From positions 1-8,001 of the forward strand of contig CALXON010000053.1 in the NCBI GenBank assembly GCA_944389985.1: a stretch of 8,001 bases of DNA, read 5' to 3'. The translations under genes were made by a program, and so were the position numbers. This document shows positions 1-6,196 of the stretch, in pieces. Positions within the stretch are counted from its first letter, which is position 1, and each line of letters opens with the position of its first letter. The stretch comes from an uncultured Spirochaetaceae bacterium (lineage in GTDB: Bacteria > Spirochaetota > Spirochaetia > Sphaerochaetales > Sphaerochaetaceae). Under the pieces are notes generated by a model. It did not search any database. It had not been told where the DNA came from and saw only the letters and a list, made by a program, of their open reading frames with translations.

Positions 1-70
1 GTTCGACCGTGATGATGTTGTTCATCATCTCCCGGGTTATATCCACATCATTGATTCTGATTAGACTCAT
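1..70 (-). CDS. Start of a leftward gene, 5' part only, product unknown
   Basis: Reading the complement from 70 gives an ATG and 23 open codons to the left edge, beginning MSLIRINDVDITREMM. A good ribosome-binding site, AGGAGAACCC directly before the ATG (complement of 71-80), supports a true start. The visible residues do not identify a family; the expected N-terminus of a LacI-type helix-turn-helix regulator is not evident. It is transcribed divergently from the glycoside hydrolase, so the two share the 71-268 control region. A local regulator or another catabolic enzyme would both be reasonable, but neither is shown by the sequence. Confidence 0.6.
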   Translation of the reverse strand, partial: MSLIRINDVDITREMMNNIITVE

Positions 71-90
71 GGGTTCTCCTAGCTGAATAA

Positions 91-140
91 TAACAGTAAA
101 TAACAGTAAATGATAGAAAATAATAGAAAATAACAATAAC
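91..140. repeat. Five tandem 10-bp AT-rich units
   Basis: Five consecutive 10-mers start at 91, 101, 111, 121 and 131: TAACAGTAAA, TAACAGTAAA, TGATAGAAAA, TAATAGAAAA, TAACAATAAC. The first two are identical and the rest differ by a few bases, giving the consensus TAAnAGnAAA. A 10-bp period with A-tracts in phase is close to one helical turn, so the block may bend DNA or present repeated sites on one face. It lies just upstream of the leftward start and could hold or overlap that gene's promoter. It is flanked by a 7-bp inverted repeat. Function is inferred only from position and phasing. Confidence 0.7.
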
Positions 141-160
141 TCAGCTATTTTCGTGAGACT

Positions 161-242
161 GCATGATAGTTGAAGGAAACAATTTTGCTTGACAACCAGT
201 GATGCCTGTAGGAAGAAACATATATTAGAAAAACTATGATGC
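161..242. repeat. Long-spaced 11-bp inverted repeat (10 of 11 matching)
   Basis: GCATGATAGTT at 161-171 and AACTATGATGC at 232-242 are reverse complements except for one base. The arms enclose 60 bp that include TTGACA (189-194) and TATATT (221-226). The arrangement could be two half-operators joined by looping, or a stem in a long 5' leader. No protein or RNA family is recognised. Confidence 0.45.
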
Positions 243-268
243 GAATAAATTCATGACAGGAAAATTAG

Positions 269-1816
269 ATGGTGAAGACTCCTCTTGATATCAGAAGATT
301 AAGTACAGAGCAGAAGATCGGAATGATGCTTTTTGCCAGAACTCCGGTGGACAGAGAGGATCTGGAATTCCTTCTCAGTCTTGTCAGGAACCACAGTCTT
401 GGAGGAGTTCATGTATCTGGAAGATTCGCCTACAGATGTGGAATGACAGTCGAGGAACTTGCTTCACTGATCTGCAATACTGCTGATTATCCTGTCCTGA
501 TCGCAGATGACATGGAGAACGGGTATTCGGCGGGTACAAGACTTCCTTCTCAGATGATGATTTGCAATACAGGGGATCCGGAGCTTGCATATTATGCAGG
601 ACGGATAACCGGAGCAGAAGCCAGAGAGCATGGTTTCAATCTTGTTTTCGGACCTGTCCTTGATATTGCTCTCAATCGTAAGAACAGCAGTGTAGGTGTC
701 CGCGCCTTCTCTTCAGAACTTTCTGATATCATGAAATTCGGAGAAGCTTACATAAAAGGGTGTCAGGAAGAGGGGATGGTTGTTACCGCCAAGCATTTTC
801 CAGGAGTAGGAGCCTGCTCAGGAGATCCTCATATCGGACTTCCTGTACTGGATGCTGATTACAATACACTGATCAGCAGGGAGCTTGTGCCGTTCATCAG
901 TGCAATCAGAAACGCTGATCTTTCCGGTATTATGATGGGACACATAATGGTTCCTTCTGTTGATAATGAGTATCCAGCAACTCTTTCTTCAAAGCTTGTC
1001 GGGCTTCTGAGGGATCTGGGATTTGACGGACTTGTGATCACAGACAGCCTTTCAATGTTTGCCCTGCTGAATTCCTATCCCTCCCGTCTGTGCTATCAGA
1101 AAGCGATGACAGCAGGCAATGATATGGTTCTTATGGACTACCGCATCAGCTGCCGTGAGTCATATGAGCGCATGCTGGAAATCTATCGCCAGGGCATGAT
1201 CTCCGATCTGCAGATAGAAGCAGCTGCAACCCGTGTTCTCGCCGCCCAGAACAGGACTCTTTCGCCGCAGGTGAAAACAGGACTATCTCCAGAATTCATC
1301 AAGGAGAAAGTCAGTAAGATGAACACAGCTTCCATAATCGATAAACACAGAAACGGTGCTCCGGATAAGCTTGATGATGGAAACGATCTTCTGTTCATCT
1401 TCCAGAAGGGTGTGATGTATATAAATCCTGTCACAGGAATCACTGAACGCACTGATTATGATTTCAGCAGTGCAAAAGCTGCTGTTGGACGTTACTTTCC
1501 TCTGGCGTCCACCACAGAACTCTCCGAGTATCCTTCCAAACCAGAAACAGAGGATATACTTCGTCAGACATCCTCATTTGGAAGAATAGTCTTTGTCGTC
1601 GCAGTGAGGAGCGTCTCATACCAGGGTTCAGTTGATCTTTCCGAAAGGCTTCAGAACATCATTTCCGGTCTGGGCAGGAAGGTCTCTGCTGTACTTTATG
1701 CGGGTTGCCCGATAGGTGTGGAAGATTACATCAATGTGGACAGAATCATCTGTTTTTCTGAAGAGACAGAAAGTCAGAAAGAAGCCGTGAAAATCTTGTC
1801 AGGTTCCGACAAATAA
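269..1816 (+). CDS. Glycoside hydrolase family 3 (NagZ-like beta-N-acetylhexosaminidase type)
   Basis: The 515-residue protein carries the GH3 TIM-barrel in about residues 10-330. Key motifs are visible: the substrate-site segment IADDMENG (78-85), KHFPG at 175-179, an Asp-x-His dyad D186/H188 that in NagZ-type enzymes supplies the acid/base, and the nucleophile D259 in GLVITDSLSM (254-263). All catalytic positions are intact, so an active retaining glycosidase is expected. The D-x-H dyad points to the N-acetylglucosaminidase/phosphorylase branch over plain beta-glucosidases. Residues about 365-515 form a more diverged C-terminal domain. There is no signal peptide, so it should act in the cytoplasm on imported glycosides, which fits the ABC transporter downstream. 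The dyad reads DPH where DSH is usual, and the substrate is uncertain. The ATG at 269 is preceded by a weak CAGGA site. Confidence 0.85.
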   Translation: MVKTPLDIRRLSTEQKIGMMLFARTPVDREDLEFLLSLVRNHSLGGVHVSGRFAYRCGMTVEELASLICNTADYPVLIADDMENGYSAGTRLPSQMMICNTGDPELAYYAGRITGAEAREHGFNLVFGPVLDIALNRKNSSVGVRAFSSELSDIMKFGEAYIKGCQEEGMVVTAKHFPGVGACSGDPHIGLPVLDADYNTLISRELVPFISAIRNADLSGIMMGHIMVPSVDNEYPATLSSKLVGLLRDLGFDGLVITDSLSMFALLNSYPSRLCYQKAMTAGNDMVLMDYRISCRESYERMLEIYRQGMISDLQIEAAATRVLAAQNRTLSPQVKTGLSPEFIKEKVSKMNTASIIDKHRNGAPDKLDDGNDLLFIFQKGVMYINPVTGITERTDYDFSSAKAAVGRYFPLASTTELSEYPSKPETEDILRQTSSFGRIVFVVAVRSVSYQGSVDLSERLQNIISGLGRKVSAVLYAGCPIGVEDYINVDRIICFSEETESQKEAVKILSGSDK

Positions 1817-1830
1817 TATTTAATTATTTG
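1810..1830. repeat. AT-rich hairpin at the end of the hydrolase gene
   Basis: CAAATAAT (1810-1817) and ATTATTTG (1823-1830) form a perfect 8-bp inverted repeat around a 5-base loop, overlapping the TAA stop at 1814-1816. With a single G-C pair the stem is weak and lacks the GC-rich stem plus T-run of a standard intrinsic terminator. It may be a protein-binding palindrome or an mRNA 3' structure. No better terminator is seen before the next gene, so read-through is possible. Confidence 0.4.
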
Positions 1831-1875
1831 GTTTATAAGATTTTACAATGCGATCAAAGTCGAGCCAAATTTTTC

Positions 1876-1903
1876 TTTACATCTTGAATTTTTGAAGTAT
1901 TCT
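1876..1903 (+). promoter_or_regulatory. Candidate promoter of the enolase/ABC operon
   Basis: TTTACA at 1876-1881 (5 of 6 to the -35 consensus) and TATTCT at 1898-1903 (4 of 6 to the -10) are 16 bp apart, which predicts transcription start near 1910. That start lies inside the palindrome at 1906-1915, a classic repressor layout. Alternatives are TTGAAT (1884-1889) with TATACA (1909-1914) at an over-long 19 bp. The gap is clearly AT-richer than the flanking genes. Confidence 0.4.
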
Positions 1904-1905
1904 TA

Positions 1906-1915
1906 TTGTATACAA
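1906..1915. promoter_or_regulatory. TTGTATACAA palindrome, candidate GntR-family operator
   Basis: A perfect 10-bp palindrome, TTGTATACAA, lies 21 bases before the ATG at 1937 and over the predicted start of transcription. This matches the type of operator (T-G-T-A-T-A-C-A core) well known for FadR/FCD-subfamily GntR repressors, many of which control sugar-acid genes and respond to sugar acids. I therefore infer repression of the 1937-8001 operon by such a regulator, relieved by the acid substrate or intermediate. No regulator gene is visible in full; the leftward gene at 1-70 is too short to judge. Confidence 0.55.
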
Positions 1916-1936
1916 CAAATATACAGAAGGTAAGAA

Positions 1937-3034
1937 ATGAAGATCGACAGGATTGACGTCAATGCTTATCAGGCAAAGCACAGAAAACCATATTCGAATG
2001 GAAAATACACTTATGCGACAACTGACATAGTTATCTGCAGGGTATTCACCGATGATGGATATGAGGGTATCGGATGGGCTCATGGTACAGATATTGTTGT
2101 CGATACCATGCTTTCTCTCCGTGACCGCATCATGGGAGAGGACCCTTTCAATGTTGAGAGGATCTGGGACAAGATGTACCTTCCCAAGGTCTATGGCAGA
2201 AAGGGCTTCGAGACCAGAGCGATAAGCGCGCTCGATGTTGGCATGTGGGATATCATGGGCAAGGTGGCAGGTCGTCCTATACGCCAGCTTCTCGGTGGTT
2301 ATCATGAGACGATTCCTGCATACATCGCCGGTGGTTATTACGAGGAAGGCAAGACGCTTGAAGATCTTCAGGATGAGGTCAGGGAGAATGTGGCAAAGGG
2401 TGCCAAGGCAATAAAAATGAAGATCGGCCTTGTTTCCATAAAGGAAGACCTTGAAAGAATCGATGCTGTCAGAGATGCTGTCGGCCCTGACTGCCTTATC
2501 TTGGTTGATGCGAACAACGTATATAACAGACTTGATGCACTGAAGATGGGACGTGAACTGGACAAGAGGGATATCTACTGGTTTGAGGAACCTCTTTCTC
2601 CAGATGATATCGAGGGCTGTGCGGAGCTTGTCAGGAAGATCGATACACCAATCGCCATCGGCGAGAATGAATATACAAGATGGGGATTCAAGCAGCTTGT
2701 CGATGCTCATGCTGCCCAGGTCCTCAATGCAGATGCACTTGTCCTCGGAGGGGTGACTGAATGGAAGAAGGTAGCAGACTATGCGATGGCTTCCCACATC
2801 CTGATCGCTCCGCATGGAGATCAGGAGATTCATGCTCATCTTGTCTCTGCAGTCCCAAATGGACTTATCGCTGAGTATTACGACACGAATCTGAATTCAC
2901 TTCTGAGTGCGATGTTCAAGACACATATCGTGCTGGATGAGAAGGGGCATATCGCAGCTCCTTCCGGTCCTGGTGTCGGTGTTGATATTGATTTCGAGAG
3001 TCTGAAGCAGTTTCAGACGTATCCGGAAAAATAA
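1937..3034 (+). CDS. Enolase-superfamily sugar-acid dehydratase/racemase, mandelate racemase subgroup
   Basis: The 365-residue protein has the N-terminal capping domain (about 1-120) and C-terminal barrel of the superfamily. The full mandelate-racemase residue set is visible: K160-x-K162 in IKMKIG, metal ligands D191 (VDANN), E217 (FEEP) and E243 (GENEY), the D266/H293 dyad (NADALVLGG and APHGDQ), and E313. Every one sits four residues before its mandelate racemase counterpart (164, 166, 195, 221, 247, 270, 297, 317, from memory), so the active site is complete. It should bind Mg2+, abstract the proton alpha to a carboxylate, and most likely dehydrate an aldonate or aldarate to a 2-keto-3-deoxy acid; racemisation or lactone isomerisation is possible. 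The substrate is not readable. AGAAGG at 1925-1930 lies 6 bases before the ATG. It leads the operon, 15 bp before the binding protein. Confidence 0.88.
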   Translation: MKIDRIDVNAYQAKHRKPYSNGKYTYATTDIVICRVFTDDGYEGIGWAHGTDIVVDTMLSLRDRIMGEDPFNVERIWDKMYLPKVYGRKGFETRAISALDVGMWDIMGKVAGRPIRQLLGGYHETIPAYIAGGYYEEGKTLEDLQDEVRENVAKGAKAIKMKIGLVSIKEDLERIDAVRDAVGPDCLILVDANNVYNRLDALKMGRELDKRDIYWFEEPLSPDDIEGCAELVRKIDTPIAIGENEYTRWGFKQLVDAHAAQVLNADALVLGGVTEWKKVADYAMASHILIAPHGDQEIHAHLVSAVPNGLIAEYYDTNLNSLLSAMFKTHIVLDEKGHIAAPSGPGVGVDIDFESLKQFQTYPEK

Positions 3035-3049
3035 AAGGAGGAGAAGGCA

Positions 3050-4387
3050 ATGAGGAAGTTCTTATTGACAGCTCTTATTGTCATGGTTTCTGCCTGTATG
3101 CTTTTCGCAGGTGGATCAAAGGAGAAAGCTAGTACTTCTGCCGATGGTAGTCTTTCTGGAACGTTGACCATTTGGTCAATGCTTACTCAGACAGAGAGAG
3201 CAACGGAGTTGGAGAATCTGGCCCGTGAGTTCGAAGCTCAGAATCCTGGTGTCACTGTGGAGATTTCCGTCATGCCATGGTCAGGTGCTCTTGATAAGCT
3301 CATGGCATCAATAATGGCAGGAAATCCGCCAGATATCTCGATTGTTGGACAGGGATATCCTCAGACACTCTCTGAGAGTGGTGGCCTCATGGAGCTTTCA
3401 GATTTCATCGATTCTATCGGAGGACCAGATCAGTTCCTCGGATCATCTCTCAGTGTTCTTTCTGCCGGAATGGATGGCGGAACATATGCCGTTCCTCTCT
3501 ATATCACTCCTGTAGTCGCATATTACAGGCAGAGCTATCTTGATGAGGCTGGCTGGACAGGTGGTCTTCCGGAGACATGGGAAGAGTACTATGAGATGTG
3601 CAAGGCTGTTACAGATCCTGCAAAGAACAGATATGGCTTCGGAGTTCCACTTGGAGACAACCATGGAACAAAGACACTCTGGTGCTTCCTGCAGGCAAAT
3701 GGCGTTGATCTTGTAAACGTTGATGAAGATGGTAACTGGTATGTTGATATCGATGATGAGGATTATGCCGCAATGGTCGAGACCTATGAGTACCTCTACA
3801 AGCTCGTCCGCGACTGCTCGCCGGAAGGTATCACAAGCTACACACAGGCCAATGTCAGAGAGCTTGTCGGTCAGGGCACAATCATGAGCCGTATCGATAC
3901 TCCTGAGATCTACTATAATGTTCAGGCTCTGGATCCGGATAATCTTGACGACGTCAAGTACTTCAAGGTTCCTGCAAACAAGGAAGAGGCATACTACATG
4001 GGTTATGTAGGCTGGGCTGTACCGACTGCCGGAAATACAGATCTCGCACTTGAGTTCCTCAAGTTCTGCTATTCTGGAGACACACTGTCCAAGTTCTATG
4101 CAAGCTATCCGTATGCGATGTTCCCACCGATGGAAGGCCTCTTCCACAGCGAGAGCTATCAGACATCACTGCCTGCAGAGCTTCAGCCGATGGTACCGGA
4201 TCTTGCTCTTGATATCCTTTCAAAGTCGAACGCAATTGCTCTTGCCAATGGTCCTTTCCCGTATGCCGGCGAGATTGAGCAGACAACACTTCTCGGTTCT
4301 CCGCTCGTGAGAATGCTTACAGAGGGTATCTCTGCGGAGGAAGCAGTTGATCAGGTCATTGAAGATCTTAATGGACTGTTCGAGTAA
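3050..4387 (+). CDS. ABC transporter sugar-binding protein (family 1, CUT1)
   Basis: The 445-residue protein is the extracytoplasmic receptor of the transporter encoded next to it. Residues 1-20 form a secretion signal (MRKF, then a hydrophobic run), followed by GGSKEKASTSADG, a flexible linker. Cleavage after A20 is likely; C16 in VSAC could be a relaxed spirochaetal lipobox, which would make it a lipoprotein. The mature part starts with GTLTIWSM (38-45) and has a typical SBP_bac_1 pattern: FEAQNPGVTVEI (61-72), GNPPDISIVG (91-100), and YYMGYVGWAVPTAG (315-328). Aromatics such as W43, W77, W170 and Y316 are candidates for stacking sugar rings, but pocket residues are not assigned. It has the strongest ribosome-binding site of the set, AAGGAGG at 3035-3041, as expected for the receptor that must outnumber its permeases. 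The ligand is unknown, probably an oligosaccharide or glycoconjugate. Confidence 0.9.
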   Translation: MRKFLLTALIVMVSACMLFAGGSKEKASTSADGSLSGTLTIWSMLTQTERATELENLAREFEAQNPGVTVEISVMPWSGALDKLMASIMAGNPPDISIVGQGYPQTLSESGGLMELSDFIDSIGGPDQFLGSSLSVLSAGMDGGTYAVPLYITPVVAYYRQSYLDEAGWTGGLPETWEEYYEMCKAVTDPAKNRYGFGVPLGDNHGTKTLWCFLQANGVDLVNVDEDGNWYVDIDDEDYAAMVETYEYLYKLVRDCSPEGITSYTQANVRELVGQGTIMSRIDTPEIYYNVQALDPDNLDDVKYFKVPANKEEAYYMGYVGWAVPTAGNTDLALEFLKFCYSGDTLSKFYASYPYAMFPPMEGLFHSESYQTSLPAELQPMVPDLALDILSKSNAIALANGPFPYAGEIEQTTLLGSPLVRMLTEGISAEEAVDQVIEDLNGLFE

Positions 4388-4399
4388 TTTGACGAAATG

Positions 4400-4413
4400 A
4401 AGAGGTGACTCTT
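4400..4413 (+). promoter_or_regulatory. Small hairpin covering the permease ribosome-binding site
   Basis: AAGAG (4400-4404), GTGA (4405-4408) and CTCTT (4409-4413) make a 5-bp stem capped by a GNRA-type GUGA tetraloop, ending one base before the ATG at 4414. The Shine-Dalgarno sequence AGAGGTGA (4401-4408) lies within the stem and loop, so folding would hide it. This could lower translation of the permeases relative to the binding protein upstream. The stem is short, so the effect is inferred, not certain. Confidence 0.4.
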
Positions 4414-5334
4414 ATGAAGAAAAGGGACGATTTAAACCGTGGACATGCACTGGAAAAACGCATGGGGGTACAGGGATTCCTGCTGTATCTGCCTGCAGTG
4501 CTTATCATTTTCCTTATAATCCTGTATCCGCTCATCTATGCACTTTGCATGAGCTTCACGAACTACAGACCTACAGTAAGGAATGTGAGCATTGTCGGGT
4601 TCAGCAATTATGCCAAGATACTGTCTGACTCTGATTTCTGGGCAGCTATGGGAAGATCCCTTTTCTTCACTATCACTTCTCTCACATTGCAGATCATACT
4701 GGGCCTTGCCTTGGCCCAGCTGCTGAATCATCCGAGGCTGAAGTGCAAGATGCTTTTCAGGGGACTTGCAATCACGCCTTGGCTGATTCCTACTGTATCG
4801 GTTGCCCTGATATTCAAATGGATGTTCAACGATCTCTACGGAATCCTGAACTTCATGCTTGTGGATATAGGCATACTTGATAAACCGTATGCATGGATGA
4901 GCGGAGGAAAGACCGCCATGTTCATCCTTGTTCTTGCTAATATCTGGAGAGGTACACCTCTCATGCTCACGATGTTCCTTGCCGGTCTTCAGGGAATACC
5001 TGGTGACTATTATGAGGCAGCAAGAGTTGACGGCGCGAGTGCCTGGTACTCCTTCCGTAAGATTACATTCCCGCTGCTTCTTCCTGTAGTCATGGTATCT
5101 GGTGTGCTCCGTTTCATCTGGACGTTCAACTTCTATGATCTTCCATGGGTCATGACTCAGGGCGGTCCTGCGGATGCTACTACAACCACACCTGTATACG
5201 CATACAAGAGAGCTTTCAGCTCATACAGACTGGGAGAGGGATCAGCAATATCCATCATCCTTTTCATCGTGCTCCTTGTATTCGCTTTCATCTACTTCAG
5301 AGCGAAGAAGTATCAGGACAAGATCTATAAGTAA
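4414..5334 (+). CDS. ABC sugar transporter permease, MalF/UgpA type
   Basis: This inner-membrane permease has 306 residues from the ATG at 4414. That start is preferred over the in-frame GTG at 4405 because the GTG is part of the ribosome-binding site AGAGGTGA. Six hydrophobic spans are visible at about 21-48, 82-104, 118-137, 167-190, 219-241 and 277-297. The cytoplasmic EAA loop that docks the ATPase reads YEAARVDGASAWYSFRKITF (200-219), with the conserved EAA and DG. The length and single permease domain fit CUT1 systems. It should pair with the second permease at 5347. No ATPase gene is present in the window, so a shared MsmX/UgpC-like ATPase elsewhere is expected. Confidence 0.92.
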   Translation: MKKRDDLNRGHALEKRMGVQGFLLYLPAVLIIFLIILYPLIYALCMSFTNYRPTVRNVSIVGFSNYAKILSDSDFWAAMGRSLFFTITSLTLQIILGLALAQLLNHPRLKCKMLFRGLAITPWLIPTVSVALIFKWMFNDLYGILNFMLVDIGILDKPYAWMSGGKTAMFILVLANIWRGTPLMLTMFLAGLQGIPGDYYEAARVDGASAWYSFRKITFPLLLPVVMVSGVLRFIWTFNFYDLPWVMTQGGPADATTTTPVYAYKRAFSSYRLGEGSAISIILFIVLLVFAFIYFRAKKYQDKIYK

Positions 5335-5346
5335 CGGAGGCCTCAG

Positions 5347-6186
5347 ATGACAAAGAACTCAAAAGAAAAATGCAGGACATTCGGAGTCAACTTTCTTGCT
5401 GTGATTGTCATGATTCCCATTCTTTTTCCCATATACTGGCTTGTAGTGTCTGCACTGCAGAGCCCGCAGTCCATCATTTCGATTCCTCCGAAACTCTTTC
5501 CTCATGATTTCTCTCTGTATTTCGTGAAGAAAGTCTTCTCTGAATTCGGAATCGGACAGTTCCTTTTCAACAGCATATTCCTGTCCGTCATGGCGACATT
5601 CTGCACACTCGTGATTGCCTGCCTTGCCGCGTTCAGCTATACCGCATACAGATACAGGATGAGGGAGACATTCTCGAAGTCCATTCTCTTCGTTCACATG
5701 TTCCCGCAGATCCTGATCATCATTCCTATCTACCTTCTTATGAGCAAGCTGCATCTTATAAATACATGGATGGGCCTGACGCTCTGCTACATTGCATTCG
5801 AGATGCCGATATGTGTATGGACGATGCAGTCCTATTTCGAGACGATCCCAAAGGATCTCATCGATGCGGCTGAGATTGATGGTCTGACAAGACTCAAGAC
5901 TCTGCCTAAGATCTTCCTTCCGGTCGCTCTCCCCGGTCTTGCGGCTTCCGGAATCATGACATTCATCGGAATCTGGAACAACTTCCTGCTCTGCAACACA
6001 CTCATTATCGATGCGGACAAGAAGACGCTTCCGGTCATCGTTGCGGATTTCGCAGGCAGAGACAACATGCTTCAGGGTGATGTTCTCGCAGCCTCGCTGG
6101 TTGTATGTATTCCGTCATTCCTCTTTGCTCTGTTCGCCCAGAGATATCTTGTCGGTGGACTGACTCAGGGCGCGGTGAAAGCGTAA
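5347..6186 (+). CDS. ABC sugar transporter permease, MalG/UgpE type
   Basis: This 279-residue inner-membrane protein is the second permease half. Spans lie at about 13-36, 71-98, 112-132, 139-160, 192-210 and 246-266. The EAA-loop equivalent is DAAEIDGLTRLKTLPKIFLP (173-192), with the usual A-A-x-x-D-G core. The C-terminus ends LVGGLTQGAVKA, the typical ending of MalG-type subunits. GGAGG at 5336-5340 is 6 bases before the ATG, and the gap to the first permease is only 12 bp, so they are co-translated partners. Together with the binding protein they form a CUT1 importer. Confidence 0.93.
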   Translation: MTKNSKEKCRTFGVNFLAVIVMIPILFPIYWLVVSALQSPQSIISIPPKLFPHDFSLYFVKKVFSEFGIGQFLFNSIFLSVMATFCTLVIACLAAFSYTAYRYRMRETFSKSILFVHMFPQILIIIPIYLLMSKLHLINTWMGLTLCYIAFEMPICVWTMQSYFETIPKDLIDAAEIDGLTRLKTLPKIFLPVALPGLAASGIMTFIGIWNNFLLCNTLIIDADKKTLPVIVADFAGRDNMLQGDVLAASLVVCIPSFLFALFAQRYLVGGLTQGAVKA

Positions 6187-6196
6187 GGGAAAATGT

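Larger units (their letters stand above)
71..268. promoter_or_regulatory. Divergent, AT-rich intergenic control region
   Basis: This 198-bp gap separates the leftward gene from the glycoside hydrolase and must carry promoters for both. Rightward, a perfect TTGACA lies at 189-194 and a good -10-like TATATT at 221-226, but they are 26 bp apart, too far for an ordinary sigma-70 pair; either TATATT works with a poor -35 near 198-204 or another mechanism is involved. Leftward, several TATTAT/TATCAT-like -10 candidates fall inside the tandem repeats at 91-140. The ribosome-binding site for the hydrolase is a modest CAGGA at 257-261, 7 bases before its ATG. Two long-spaced inverted repeats lie here (80-86/141-147 and 161-171/232-242). 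Confidence 0.5.

Noticed and set aside
91..140. Tandem repeats considered as a CRISPR array
   Set aside because: Units are 10 bp, directly abutting, without spacers.
189..226. TTGACA plus TATATT as a standard sigma-70 promoter
   Set aside because: The 26-bp spacing is too long; kept only as separate elements in the control-region entry.
1877..2839. 320-codon open frame on the minus strand across the first enolase-superfamily gene
   Set aside because: It lies fully antisense to a gene with a complete set of catalytic residues, has no recognisable domain and no evident ribosome-binding site; codon bias of the real gene explains it.
3443..4147. 234-codon minus-strand open frame within the binding-protein gene
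   Set aside because: Antisense shadow; the translation is rich in Cys and Ile without domain motifs.
4405..4413. Upstream in-frame GTG as start of the first permease
   Set aside because: The GTG is part of the ribosome-binding site AGAGGTGA, which is correctly spaced for the ATG at 4414.
5337..5344. GAGGCCTC palindrome before the second permease
   Set aside because: It has no loop, so it cannot form a small hairpin, and the GGAGG part is explained as the ribosome-binding site.
6193..6195. ATG four bases before the second dehydratase start
   Set aside because: Out of frame with the gene; the 6197 ATG has better spacing from AAGGGA and starts the family-typical MKIIDVKT.
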